Assembly: GCA_029582155.1 (NCBI GenBank)
Contig: CM055895.1
Span: forward strand, 13,832,787 to 13,896,786
Reading direction: 5' to 3'
Length of the DNA stretch: 64,000 nucleotides
From: Panopea generosa
Lineage: Eukaryota > Mollusca > Bivalvia > Adapedonta > Hiatellidae
The position numbers were made by a program, and so were the translations under genes. The notes below the pieces were generated by a model. It saw nothing but the letters and a program-made list of their open reading frames with translations. It ran no database searches and was not told the DNA's origin. The stretch's first letter is position 1; every line of letters starts with the position of its first letter. Shown piece by piece: positions 10,148-25,400 of this stretch.

Positions 10148-13100
10148 TTTGAATGGTGTTTTGCGCCCTTTTCAACACATGTTAGGTTATAATGGCATAT
10201 CCAGTTTTTTTTGGAGGAGGAACACCTCAGAGTAAATCTGAGCAGAACCACCGTCCTTCCGCAAGTAACTGGTAAACTTTCTCACGTAAATTTTTGGAGC
10301 GAGTTTTTACTCGAACCTATGACCTTAGCGGTGAGAAGTAAGTGATACTGAGACAGCACTTTAGACCACTCGGCCACGGATGACCCATTAGTACCCACAG
10401 TGATATTATACAGTATCCAATATCAGTTAAAGGGACGCACGGCAACTATATTTATACTCCGGTTCACCGCTTTAAATCAATCTTTACACTTAGTTTATAC
10501 TTATTTATAATAGCTCGATTGCTCAGGGCTTATACGTATATGAGTTCAGAGTTTATATGAATTATGAATCGATCGCTTATATGAGCTCAGAGTTAATATG
10601 AATTATGAATCGATCGCTTATATGAGCTCAGAGTTTATATGAATTATGAATCGATCGCGTATATGAGCTCATCACTCTCGAGTCAGCTTCCTTGGTAGAA
10701 CCAGTACTGAGTGTTGTCTTTTGAGAGGCATTGTGTCGAGCTGGGGATCGAACTCGCAACCTCTTGCTTCAGCGGCCATCTTTACACTTATAACCATATG
10801 AAAATATTCAACTCCAAATATTATTTTCTGAAACTTCCTGTTCAGATATTATCAACATTTCTTCTAAAATTAGTGGAGTCAAGCCAGTTTTGAAAAATGT
10901 AGCAATAAAAATTGATAAAAATATAATATTTGGTACACTGTTTTCATACATGACTACGAATATTCGCCTTTTAATCATTACACAAGTTATATAACCTTTC
11001 CAAATTAGAACTGAAATCATCAAAGCACACAGACTGGGGTATCAAAATACTATATTACCATCCTGCATGTTTAAATACAATTTTCAGAAAGGAATAGATA
11101 AGGAATTTAGTCTATTCCAGAATCTGATTTCTCCCGAATCAGGTCTATTAACCCCTTATGAAATATCAGTGAATTCTATGGCTGCCCCACAATTCATAGC
11201 AAAACTATGACGTCATTTAAACTTTCAGTTGACTCAACTGACCAATCAACATGCTCAAATGTGGCTTTCCCAACATTGCTATTTAACGGACCCAATCGGA
11301 TGGTTTGAGCCGTTCTGTAGACTATAACGAATCATACATTCCACGTGCCTGTCGACCTGATTTTAATTTGATATTAAAGTAACGATTTACGTAATTTTGG
11401 ATCACCCAACGTATTCAAAACCTGTCTATTATAATTGGTAATAGGTACATGCCCCGCAGTGGTGGTCTAGTGGTAAAGCGTCCGCCTCGCATGCGGAAGG
11501 TCGTGGGTTCGATCCCCGACCGGGTTATACCAAATGCTTAAAAGTGGTACTAGAAGCTCCCTTGCATGGTGATCAGCATTAAGAGGATAGTTCTAAGTCC
11601 GGTCATTCCGGTGTCAATATAATGTGACTGGGTAGGTATCATACTATGTGACTGCGACATAATACCCCAGTGTGGCAGCGTTTGGAATACTGTCTCAAGT
11701 AGACACCGTCGCGATATGACATATACTTTGTTTGAAGCTACACTATACACCATGTACCAACAAAAACAATATATCACATATTTCAATTTTCAAAATCAAT
11801 GGAAATCGTTTACACGGGTTAACACATAACTGTCCTCTAAAATACGTATTGCATTTAATCACTATATTGACTTTAGAATCTGTGATCTAAACTTTTTATA
11901 ACAAGATTCAAGACGTATTGGTTACGTATTGGTGACGTATTGATGACCAGTGTCCTCTTTGTATGTCAACTCACTTTGGAACTGGAGGGTAAAACCTCAA
12001 CACCTCATTTATAAACTGGTCCATATACTTCAAGTTGTTCACCGTATCATATGTTGGGTCGTCCTATAAGGTAGCAATACAAACACGTCTAAGTTAGTAA
12101 TACATGAGTATTTAGCATTATGGTAGATGTCGTACATTGTAATATACAAATATGTCGTACATTATGATATATGTCGCGTATTATGATATTCATATATGTC
12201 GTACATTATGATATATGTCGCATATTATGATAATCATATATGTCGTACATTATGATATATGTCGTACATTATGATATATGTCGCATATTATGGTATATGT
12301 TGTACATTATGATATATGTCACATATTATGATATGCATATATGTCGTACATTATAATATATGTCGTACATTATGATACACATATATGTTGTACATTATGA
12401 TATTTGTGGCATATTATGATAATCATATATGTCGTACAGAGTGATATATGTCGTACATTATGGTATGTGTCGTACATTATGGTATGTGTCGTACATATAA
12501 TAATCGAACATTGTGGTAGATATGTCGTACATTATGATATATGTCGTACATTATGATATATGTCGCATATTATGGTATATGTCGCACATTATGATATATG
12601 TCGCACATTATGATATATGCAGCACATTATAATATATGTCGTACATTGTGGTATATGTCGTACATTGTGGTATATGTCGCACATTATGATCTATGTCGTA
12701 CATTGTGACATATGTCGCACATTGTGATATATGTCGCACATTATGATATATGTTGCACATTATGGTATATGTCGCACATTATGATATATGTCGTACATTG
12801 TGGTATATGTCGTACATTTTGATACATGTCGTACAATGAAATAGATGTCGTACATTGTGATACATGTCGTGCATCATGATATATGTCGTGCATGATGGTA
12901 TATGTCGTACAATATGGTACATGTCGTACATTTTTATATATGTCGTACATTATGACATATGTCGTACATTCTGATACATTTCGTACATTGTGACATATGT
13001 CGTACATCATGATATATGACGTACGTTGTGATACATGTTTTACGATGTGATACATGTCGTACAATATGATACATGTCGTACATTGTGATACATGTCGTAC

Positions 13101-16100
13101 ATTTTGGTACATGCCGTACGTTGTGATACATGTCGTACATTGTGGTACATGTCGTACATTGTGGTACATGTCGTACATTGTGATACATGTCGTACATTGT
13201 GGTTCATGTCGTACATTGTGGTACATGTCGTACATTGTGATACATGTAGTACATTGTGATTGTGGTACATGTCGTACATTGTGGTACATGTCGTACATTA
13301 TGATACATGTAGTACATTGTGATACATGTCGTACATTGTGGTACATGTCATACATTGTGATACATGTCGTACATTGTGATACATGTCGTTCATTGTGATA
13401 TATGTCGCACACGTTAATATAGATAAGCACTTATTATTATGATATATATGCATGTCGCACAAGTTAATATAGATAAGCATCTAGCATTATGATATTTCAT
13501 GTCGCACAAGTCAATATGGATAAGCACTTAGCATTATGATATATATGTATGTCGTCAAGTAAATATAGATTATCACTTAGCATTATGATATATATGTATG
13601 TCGCACAAGTTAATATAGATAAGCACCTAGCATTATGATATTTCATGTCGCACAAGTCAATATAGATAAGCACTTAGCATTATGATATATATATATGTCG
13701 CCCAGGTTAATATAGATAAGTACCTAGCATTGATATATATGTATGTCGCACAAGTTAATATAGATAAGCACCTAGCATTATGATATAAATGTATGTCGCT
13801 CAAGTTAATATAGAAAAGCATCTAGCATTATGATATATATGTATGTCGCACAATTTAATATAGATAAACACCTAGCATTATGATATATATGTATGTCGCA
13901 CAAGTTAATATAGATAAGCATCTAGCATTATGATATATGTATGACGCACAAGTCAATATAGATAAGCACCTAGCATTATGATATATGTATGACGCACAAG
14001 TTAATATAGATAAGCACTAAGCATTATCATATATTAAGTCGCACAAGTCAATATAGATAAGCACTTAGCATTATGATATATATGTATGTCGCACACGTTA
14101 ATATAGATAAGCACCTAGCATTGATATATATATGTATGTCGCACAAGTTAATATAGATAAGCATTTAGCATTATGATATATATGTATGTCGCACAAGTCA
14201 ATATAGATAAGCACCTAGCATTATGATATATATGTATGTCGCACAAGTCAATATAGATAAGCACTAAGCATTATGATATATATGTATGTCGCACAAGTTA
14301 ATATAAATAAGCAACTAGCATTATGATATATCATGTCGCACAAGTCAATATAGATAAGCACTTAGCATTATGATATAAATGTATGTCGCTCAAGTTAATA
14401 TAGATAAGCATCTAGCATTATGATATATGTATGACGCACAAGTCAATATAGATAAGCACCTAGCATTATGATATATGTATGACGCACAAGTTAATATAGA
14501 TAAGCACTAAGCATTATCATATATATTAAGTCGCACAAGTCAATATAGATAAGCACTTAGCATTATGATATATATGTATGTCGCACACGTTAATATAGAT
14601 AAGCACCTAGCATTGATATATATATGTATGTCGCACAAGTTAATATAGATAAGCATTTAGCATTATGATATATATGTATGTCGCACAAGTCAATATAGAT
14701 AAGCACCTAGCATTATGATATATATGTATGTCGCACAAGTTAATATAGATAAGCACTAAGCATTATGATATATATGTATGTCGCACAAGTTAATATAAAT
14801 AAGCAACTAGCATTATGATATATCATGTCGCACAAGTCAATATAGATAAGCATTTAGTATTATGATATATATGTATGTCACACAAGTTGATATAGATAAG
14901 CACCTAGCATTGATATATATGTATGTCGCACAACTTAATATAGATAAACACCTAGCAATATGATATATATGTATGTCGCACACGTTAATATAGAAAAGCA
15001 CCTAGCATTATGATATATATGTATGTCGCTCAAGTTAATATAGATAAAAACTTAGTATTATGATATATATGTATGTCGCACAAGTTAATATAGATAAGCA
15101 CTTAGCATTATGATATATATGTATGTCGCACACGTTAATATAGAAAAGCACCTAGCATTATGATATATATGTATGTCGCTCAAGTTAATATAGATAAGCA
15201 CTTAGTATTATGATATATATATGTATGTCGCACAAGTTAATATAGATAAGCACCTAGCATTATGATATATATGTATGTCGCACACGTTAATATAGAAAAG
15301 CACCTAGCATTATGATATATATGTATGTCGCTCAAGTTAATATAGATAAGCACTTAGTTTTATGATATATATGTATGTCGCACAAGTTAATATAGATAAG
15401 CACCTAGCATTATGATATATATGTATGTCGCACACGTTAATATAGAAAAGCACCTAGCATTATGATATATATGTATGTCGCACACGTTAATATAGATAAG
15501 CACTTAGCATTATGATATATATGTATGTCGCACAACTTAATATAGATAAGCACTTAGCATTATGATATATATGTATGTCGTACAACTTAATATAGATAAG
15601 CACCTAGCATTATGATATATATGTATGTCACACAAGTTAATATAGAAAAGCACTTAGCATTATGATATATATGTATGTCGCACACGTTAATATAGAAAAG
15701 CACCTAGCATTATGATATATATGTATGTCGCACACGTTAATATAGATAAGCACTTAGCATTATGATATATATGTATGTCGCACAAGTTAATATAGATAAG
15801 CACTTAGCATTATGATATATATGTATGTCGCACAAGTCAATATAGATAAGCACTTAGCATTATGATATATATGTATGTCGCACAACTTAATATAGATAAG
15901 CACCTAGCATAATGATATATATGTATGTCGCACAAGTCAATATAGATAATCACTTAGCATTATGATATATATGTATGTCGCTCAAGTTAATATAGATAAG
16001 CACTGAGCATTATGATATATATGTATGTCGCACAAGTCAATATAGATAAGTACCTAGCATTATGATATATATGTATGTCGCACAAGTTAATATAGATAAG

Positions 16101-16411
16101 CACGTAGCATTATGATATATATGTATGTCGCACAAGTTAATATAGAAAATCACCTAGCATTATGATATATATGTATGTCGCACAAGTCAATATAAATAAG
16201 CACTTAGTATTATGATATATATGTATATCGCACAAGTTAATATAGATAAGCACTTAGCATTATGATATATTATGTCGCACAAGTCAATATAGATAAGCAC
16301 TTAGCATTATGATATATATGTATGTCGCACAAGTTAATATAGATAATCATTGAGCATTATGATATATATTTATGACGCACAAGTATATATAGATAAGCAC
16401 TTAGCATTATG

Positions 16412-16442
<31 letters not shown>

Positions 16443-19400
16443 GCACAAGTTAATATAGATAAGCACTTAGCATTATGATATATATGTATGTCGCAAAAGT
16501 TAATATAGATAAACACCTAGCATTGGTATATATGTATGTCGCACAAGTTAATAAATATAAGCACCTAGCAATGATATATATGTATGCCGCACAAGTTAAT
16601 ATTGATGGGTATAAATTATTACGCATATGTTTGGTAATCAGTGCTATATAGATACCTAACATATACATGGTTAACGTTGTTATTTTTGTTTATATCAATA
16701 TTTTATTAAAAGTGTAAATGTGGCAGAAAACTAAACAAACCATTCCAATATGCTCGAGTATTTCATCGACAAGCCTTGCATCTATGTCTGGGTGCAGTGC
16801 GAGGGTGTATGCTGAAAACCTTAGGAGACTCGCGGTTGTTTCCATCCCCGCCAGAAAGAAAGTGAACAGTTGTCCATTTATCTCTTCTTCTGTCAATCCT
16901 GCAAAACCGTCAAAATTTAAAAATTATTAACAATCAAGCGTATCTTAAAACTTTAAATTATTAATGTGCACGTTATTTTATAAAATTCTGGATTTTCAAA
17001 ATTTTGTAATATTTGTAAAAGAGGAAAATGAAATAAGAAATAAAAAAAGAAAAAGAAACGTCCAACAGGAGAAGGAAACTATTTAATCAATCGTTACATA
17101 TAAAATGGTCCTAATAAATAACTTTTATGATAATTAGTTTCTATACTGTGTGGATTTATATTTGCATTTAGCAATTGAAATCGTATACACATGAAATGTT
17201 AAAAGAATGGTTTCAGTCATCGAAAGAAAATGCTGCATGTCTTTGAGTTGCTGTACCCATTACACGACCATGAACCAAATTTTGTAGTTCTTGATATACA
17301 ATTTCAAAGAAACAGAAGCTAAACAGAACTTAATATTTTGTAGGCAAAGTTACTCATCCGTAAATGTCATTGTCATCTAAAGAATGGTATATGGTTTTGA
17401 GTTTTATTACCAATTGTACGATTAAAACACAAGTTGGTGACTCGGTGGTATACAGAAACCGAAAAGGTGAGACAAAATCTATAACATTTTTTGCAACAAC
17501 AAGCAAGCAAATTGAAAATATTAAACGGATCGTATCCTTTAAAAGTTTGAACATTGCTGCAATGTTCAAACATTGAAAGGACACGATCCGTTCAATATTT
17601 TGGGCAGATGTAATTTCTATATCTAAACGAGAATGTGTACCTTCCACGTTGATTTAACATTTATTCAATACAACAATAATCAGGGTACATGGAAGAACTG
17701 ATAGCCGGGCTTAATGAATATTCACACGCCGTCCTAATCTGATTGATATTATTGTAGTGTTTGGTTTATTTTAAGCAACATTTTTTTTAGAAATTAACAC
17801 AATACAATATCTCCAATCCCAAATATATCTTTATAGTTTGCTTTGTTTCTGCTTATTTATATTAAATACATTTAAAATGAATTCGACGACTAAAAAGTAG
17901 TCCTTGTCGCGTATGATCATATTGGCGGCGGTCTCGATGACATAAGCAGGACTATTCCTAAATGGCTAAAATATATTTTTTAAACTTTGTACTTTCAATC
18001 TGCTGTTTCGGAGCTCCAGTGGAGTCTGTTGCCAGTTTGGCGCCTTTTTGTAGATGCTCTGATTTAGAATCGTCAAACTCCGCATTCATTAAAAGATCCA
18101 GAAAATCTTCATGATGTTTCTAAAAAAAACATTTTAATGCAATGAACAGACAAATACTTATCGTCTTTGAAACACAATTTTTTTTATTTAAACGTTTCTG
18201 ACAGAGACCGTGTACGAATAAATCACTATCGACAGAAATTAAATTGTGTGTTTAAAGTGATGAAATTGTTGGAATAAAACTGAAAACCATTGGAAGAATG
18301 TTTTTTTCTTGGCTTTTCGTTCATGTCGTTTCTAGATTTGATATGCTATCTATGCTCGCGTTTTTAAAGAGGTTAAATATAATTTAAATTTGCTTTCAAC
18401 TAAATCACATATTCAATAATATTAATAAAAGAGGGGGGAGGGGGGGGGGAACAAACCTGTTTTAGACTTTTACTTTGTGCAAGTAAGGTCTCACTACACA
18501 GTTGAATTTTGTTCTTTGTTCTATATAAAATAAGGTCTGGATTTCAATGGTAAAAAAAGAATTCCACATAAAATATTTTTCAAAGTGCTTTTTTCATAGC
18601 AGGAATATATACCCACATAAAAATGCACAATAACTGGTAGATTGTCCACTTTTACTTTTTTTAAAGAGGGTGCAGTGACACCCTACGCTTTTTTGAAAAG
18701 CTCATAAATACATGCATATTTTGAAATCCTATAAAAGTCACTTTTTTAACATCAGTGATGTCTTAATGCAGTATATGCTTTGCCAACTTTTGCTCTACTC
18801 ATCTGCAGCAAGAAATCACAACCACTATGAACCATTTTGATAATATTGCATAACCAAAGTACATAGGCCCTTTTTTTAAGCGTAAGAATCTTGCTACCAT
18901 GGCAAAAAAGGGGCGTAACTGTGTAGTGAGACGTAAGTGTCATAAGCAAAGGGAAAACTGATACAGCTCGCGTATAATTTACAATCTTCATTGGAGATTG
19001 TGCTATTTGTGTTGCTCCAATGTTTGTTTGTGAATAAAACTGACACGAAATGTATTTTACACTCAGTGACATTGTCTATGGATGCAAACCCATCATTGAT
19101 TTTTGTTGTTTATTCTATAGTAACTAAAAATGTGCATGCTTGTCGTTCATAGCGAAAGTGAAAATAGTCTTCCAAAATCATGTATTGATACACCAATTTC
19201 CAAGCATCAGTGTTTTTCTTTCTAAATTCAAAATTCATATATTACAATGCTTTCACAATGTTCAAAATAAACCAATAATGTCATTCAAATATAAAAAATG
19301 TGCATTACAAAATTAAAAAAATCATTTTAAAGAAGAAGAAACGATGACTATTTATAACCGCCATCATGCGACTACCCCGCAGAAGCATTTTCTGTTTCCA

Positions 19401-22400
19401 ATGTTGGTACTATGCCTATAATATTTGTTTTCATGTAAATTTCGTGGTACATAAATCAGGATATTAGTCTTTCATTAGCTGTCTGTAAAATGTTTCATTT
19501 GGAGTAGTCCGTAGAAAGAACGCAGCCCTCACGATTGGGTCCGTTAAATAGCAATGTTGGTTAAGCCTCATTTGAGAACGTTGATTGGCCAGTTACTTCA
19601 GGGACAGTTTGAATGACGTCACAGTCCAGTAAGCATTCAATTGCTCTGAATTGTGGGACAAGCACGGAATTCCCTGCTATTTCACTGGGGTAAATAGACC
19701 TGATTCGGGAGATATCAGGTTCTGGGAATGACTATCGATGGTTTAAAACGGTCATAGCTGATTAAAATTACAATACAATTTAATGTCGACAAAAAGAGTT
19801 AAATGTATTTTTGGATTGCATTTTCTGTTTGAATAACCCGAACATATGACCCAAATCAAGCAGAAAATACATACCCAACAGTGGGCGTAGTATTCAAGGG
19901 ACACGCACACCAAAGCAACAATAACACATTTGATATAACGACTAATGGCGATTGTGACAAAGAAAAGTGCATTATTTAAAGCGTCGCCTTTGTCCTGACC
20001 GTGTGGTTTAGGCGCCGTCTCAATATCATTTACCTCAAACCGCTAAGGTCGTACGTTCGAGTCCCGCTCTTAATGAGAGAAAGTTTGCCAGTTACGTGAG
20101 GAAAGACGTTGGTATTATTTATATTTATTCTGAGGGTTTCCTCCACCAATAAAATGGGATATGCCACAAATCACCTGATATGCGTTTAAATGACACTAAA
20201 CCTAATTAAAAAAAATAAAATAAAAGCGTTGTCGGCCGACATGAATATTTAAATAAATATGCAAGCTTTACCTCTTTATTTGCTTTTCTTTCTGCAATAA
20301 GACCCGCCCCCATACTTTCGTAGAAATCTGCGCATTCCTGTGACCAAAAAGACAGTCCTAGCTTATACAACAGAGGTGCTATACCCGGTATCATTGCTGT
20401 GAGGAATAAAGACAAAATAATGTATATCCCCGTGGATAAAGCTTATCTAAAGTTACCCATCGTTGATATAATAGTGATATTCGTTGAACATTTTTATCAT
20501 CAATAGAAAAACTTAATATAGGAACTTTTGAACATAATTTTACTGGAAGCTGAATTCCTGAATACTATGATAATAACCACTTTCTGGATACCAGTTTGTG
20601 AAAAAACTAAGGTTGCCAATTAATATCTCTGTTTTTTAGACTGCTTCCAGATTGTTTATATAGTTCTGTCAGGATACCATTCCATATTTCCTGCTGCAAA
20701 ATACTTTGTTAATAATGTGTGGAGCGGATGGTCCCGTGGTAGAGCATCGATCACATAATCGGAAGTCGTCGGTCCGAATCACCGTTATGACTATGTGTGA
20801 TGTCCTTGAGAAAGACTTTTTTCTACATATGCTTAGTACTGGTTTAACACAGGAAGACTTCGAACGTGATTTGTATAGTTGTATTAACTTGTTTCACAAT
20901 CGAAGTAAAATAGATAAGTTTAAACTAAAAAAAGTGATAGATAATATTACAATTAAGAATCATGGACACCACTCCTCTCGTGCTGCTGTTGAACACATTT
21001 TTCATATTTCGAACGTAAGGATTATCCGGTTGGGTCTGTGAACTAATGTCAAGGCTGAACGCTGTAGATGCTATGGTATCCATGGTGAAATGGGTGAAAT
21101 AACTGCAAGTATTGATGAACATTTAGCATAATTTAGACAGCAATCTAATAAGTTTAGTGATTAGAAAAAGTGAGAAAAAAAAAATAATGCGCAAAAATTA
21201 CAATTTGCACTCATTTACATAACAGTCGTGAATGACCTTTGAAATAATGAATGAAATCGATTCGTGGTATATGGTAAGGAAAACGGAACAGCATTATGAG
21301 CCAAAGTTTTGGTAATGGATTTGACAATGCATTAACAGTACTGTACTTCTGCCTTCTTAACAATTTGTTTTCATATAGTGCTACAGCATTAACATTTGAA
21401 ACATTGCCACCATTCAAGTTCAATAAGGTCAAGATTATATAGTAGAAGTAATGCCCACCATCGTTTCAAAGCTGGGAGGAATAACAGTGAAATATAGTTA
21501 TATATGTGACTTTTCTCTGTACTTATCGAAAAAAACCTACTCTTTCACCATCACAGATTCGTCCATATGTCGACACAGTGTGTCCACCAATACACGTGCA
21601 TTGTCGTTTATCACGGGTATCATCTGGAATGTAAACACAACGCTGAATGTTTCAAACATTAGCAATTTGAAAGTTATTTTGATATACATTTTAGTTTTTA
21701 GATTCGGATATAGTAAATATGTTTGAAATCATGATTATTTGCGTAGGCAATATGATAACATGTTTTAAAACATAATAATGTAAAAGCAGTGTTAATATTG
21801 AAGTCAGCAATGATACAATGGAGATGAAATCCAGATGCTGGTTATCTCTTATTACGTTTTGTTATTACAAGATTTTAAAAATAAAGGTATCAGGGATGTC
21901 AGATTGCAGTTTTAGAGAAGATAATAATACACACACAAAAAAAATCCATAAGATTTAATGTTTAGAATTTAACTATTACGGTGTCTCATTAGAGCCATCG
22001 CGGCACTTTTCACCATCGTAGTTTTGACTTTTCACCACCGCAGTTTTGACTTTTCATCATTGTAATTTTGACTTTTCAACATCGTAGTTTTGATTTTTCA
22101 GCATCGTAGTTTTGACTTTTCACCATCGTAGTTTTGACTTTTCAACATCGTTGTTTTGACTTTTCATCATCGTAGTTTTGATTTTGACTTTTCAACATCG
22201 TAGTTTTGATTTTGACTTTTCATCATCGTAGTTTTGATTTTGACTTTTCAACATCGTAGTTTTGATTTTGACTTTTCAACATCGTAGTTTTGATTTTGAC
22301 TTTTCAACATCGTAGTTTTGATTTTTCAGCATCGTAGTTTTGACTTTTCATCATCGTAGTTTTGATTTTGACTTTTCAACATCGTAGTTTTGATTTTTCA

Positions 22401-25400
22401 GCATCGTAGTTTTTATTTTTCAGCATCGTAGTTTTGACTTTTCATCATCGTAGTTTTGACTTTTCAACATCGTAGTTTTGATTTTGACTTTTCAACATCG
22501 TAGTTTTGATTTTGACTTTTCAACATCGTAGTTTTGATTTTTCAGCATCGTAGTTTTGACTTTTCATCATCGTAGTTTTGATTTTGACTTTTCAGCATCG
22601 TAGTTTTGATTTTTCAGCATCGTAGTTTTGACTTTTCAGCATCGTAGTTTTGACTTTTCAACATCGTAGTTTTGACTTTACACCATCTTAGTTTCGACTT
22701 TTCACCACCGTTGTTTCGTTGTACCGATTTCCATTGTTTCGTTGTTTAAGAAATATGCCGCGATGGCCCCCAACTGGACATCATTAACTGTAGACTGACT
22801 GACATACAGTGTGAACTAACAACTGTGCTTATGTAGCGCAGAATGAAACAAAAGTAGCAAACTTGGTTTTATCGAGTCTGTTCATGAATGTGCAACAACG
22901 TACATGACTCATAATACCTGTTTTAGCGATATTCTATTCTATACTACTATTCTATTCTATTCTATTCTATTCTATTCTATTCTATTCTATTCTATTCTAT
23001 TCTATTCTATTCTATTCTATACTACTATTCTATTCTATTCTATTCTTTTCTATTCTATTCTATTCTATTCTATACTACTATTCTATTCTATTCTATACTA
23101 CTATTCTATTCTATTCTATTCTATTCTATTCTATTCTATACTACTATTCTTTACTACTATTCTATTCTATTCTTTTCTATTCTATTTTATTCTATTCAAC
23201 ATTGAAAATGAATTTTTAAACTTACATGTTTTAGTTTTCCAGCAGAAAACGTCGGTGTAATGATATTTCGTGTCCTCTTCCAGCGTCGTCCGCTCATGAA
23301 GAACAGGCCGTTTTGCAACAATGAAGGAATATTTCCACGGTTCTGGAAAATAGCATAAAATAAATAAAATATATATCCTGTGTTATGTGACACCTAGTAG
23401 TTTAGTTTTAATTTATTTAGTGTACTTCCATCGTGAAACAAATTACTGCAACTTAGACAAATTAAGCTCGATGTTTGCCTTGGTAGAACACCAGTACTAA
23501 GTACATGCGGAAAAAAGTGTCTTGCTCAAGGACACCAAACATAGCCGAGGCAGACCATCGAACATCTAGAGCACATAACGGACCATATTCTAGTACATAG
23601 CCACATTGCTTCGAATATACATTATCAACACAGTGCTCCAGGTAAACTTTTCTTCAAATGAGTCTTTTGCCCCTTTAATTAGTATGTAATGCTTATTTTC
23701 AAAATGTCATGGGTATAAATTAACATTCCTATCAAATTGCCATTTAAAACAATCAACACTGAATTTAAGAATAATCAATGTTTATTTTATCCCTTAATCT
23801 AAAATTCAATGCTTTATTCAGAAATGTCAATGTTTAAATACCTGCATACCCGGAAATAGTGCTTATCTGGAGCACTGTCACTATCCACAAATTGTTTAAC
23901 GTGCGCGATATACAGAATTTCTGTTTAATATGTAAACTTAAATAGTGTTTTTTTTTAAACGACTGCTTCAAATGTAGAAAACAGTTATTCTAAACAAATA
24001 GAGGTTCCTCCATGGCCGAGTGGTTTAAGGTGTCGTCTTGCAATGACCATAACCCGTCACGGCTGGGGTAGTATATAACCTGCTCTGACTTGAAAATGAT
24101 GTTAAACCATAAACATCAATAGTTCTGCAAATTGCAATCTATGCGTAACCACCAGAGTTACTGAAGTCATCGAAATTGTGACCAAGTTGCTGAATATTAG
24201 TTTCGAATACTTAACATCATGTTATGTCATCGAGGGCTAACAGACCATCAGATAACAAAAATATCCTGAAATTATGGAAGGTTAACCAGTTCACACCGCA
24301 AGTTTCTGATAACTTTCCCACTTGAATCAGCGCTTCCAGTTTGTTTCCGCGGTGAGAAACAAATGCCATTGAGACACAATATTGTATATCAATTATTACG
24401 GAGACTGTAACAGGGTGGGGATTCGTCGGAACTCGCAACCCCTGAGCTGACAGCTTACCGAGTCTAGTTATATTGGTGGAGGAAGTTGTTAATATGAAAA
24501 AAGAATTTAATCGACGATGCAAAAAGATGGCTCCAGAATGACTAGAGTACGAGATACCACAAACAATAAAAGAAGAATAAAGCGTTGATGATCTCACCAC
24601 CCTGTCGTGGAAGTTTGTAAAATCTTTGATGAATACAGACTTCAATACTTCACTGTCTGCCACAACTACATTCATCCTCAAACCTTGGTACCGTCTGAAA
24701 TAAAGAGGCTCGTGTATAACTCACATTGCTGAAAGAGGCTCGTGTATAACTCGAATTACGGAAAGAGGCACGTGTATAACTCGCATTACGAAACGAAGCT
24801 CGTGTATAATTCGCATTACGGAAAAAGGCTCATGTATAACTCGCATTACGGAAAAAGGCTCATGAATAGCTCGCATTACGGAAAGAGGCTCATGTATAAC
24901 TCGTATTACGGAAATTGGCTCATGTTTTACTCACATAACGGAAAGAGGCTCGTGCATAACTAATATTACTGAAGGAGGCTCGTGTATAACTTGCATTACG
25001 GAAAGAGGCTCTTGTAGAACTCGTATTACGGAAATTGGCTCATGTTTTACTCACATAACGGAAAGAGGCTCGTGCATAACTAATATTACTGAAGGAGGCT
25101 CGTGTATGACTCGCATTACGGAAAGAGGCTCTTGTATAACTTGCATTACGGAGAGAGGCTCATGTATAGCTCGCATTACGGAAAGAGGCACGTGTATAAC
25201 TCGCATTACGAAACGAAGCTCGTGTATAATTCGCATTACGGAAAAAGGCTCATGCATAACTCTCATTATGGAAAGAGACTCGTGTAAAACTCGCATTACG
25301 GGAAGAGGTTCATGTATAACTCACATTACGGGCAGAGGCTCATGTATAACTCGCATTACGTAAAAAGGCTCGTATATAACTTGCATTACTGAATGAGGCT

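Noticed and set aside
11466-11527. tRNA-Ala (CGC) gene
   Set aside because: The cloverleaf-like head is followed by a SINE body shared with 6045-6208, and the acceptor stem does not close well.
12741-13430. A 229-codon open frame with a 19-residue repeat (minus strand)
   Set aside because: It is the 19-bp satellite read in three phases. It has no start context, no variation pattern of a protein and lies within a P450 intron.
22904-23260. Frame rich in Phe-Tyr-Ser-Ile-Leu (plus strand)
   Set aside because: It is the TATTC microsatellite joined to the antisense of P450 exon 5.
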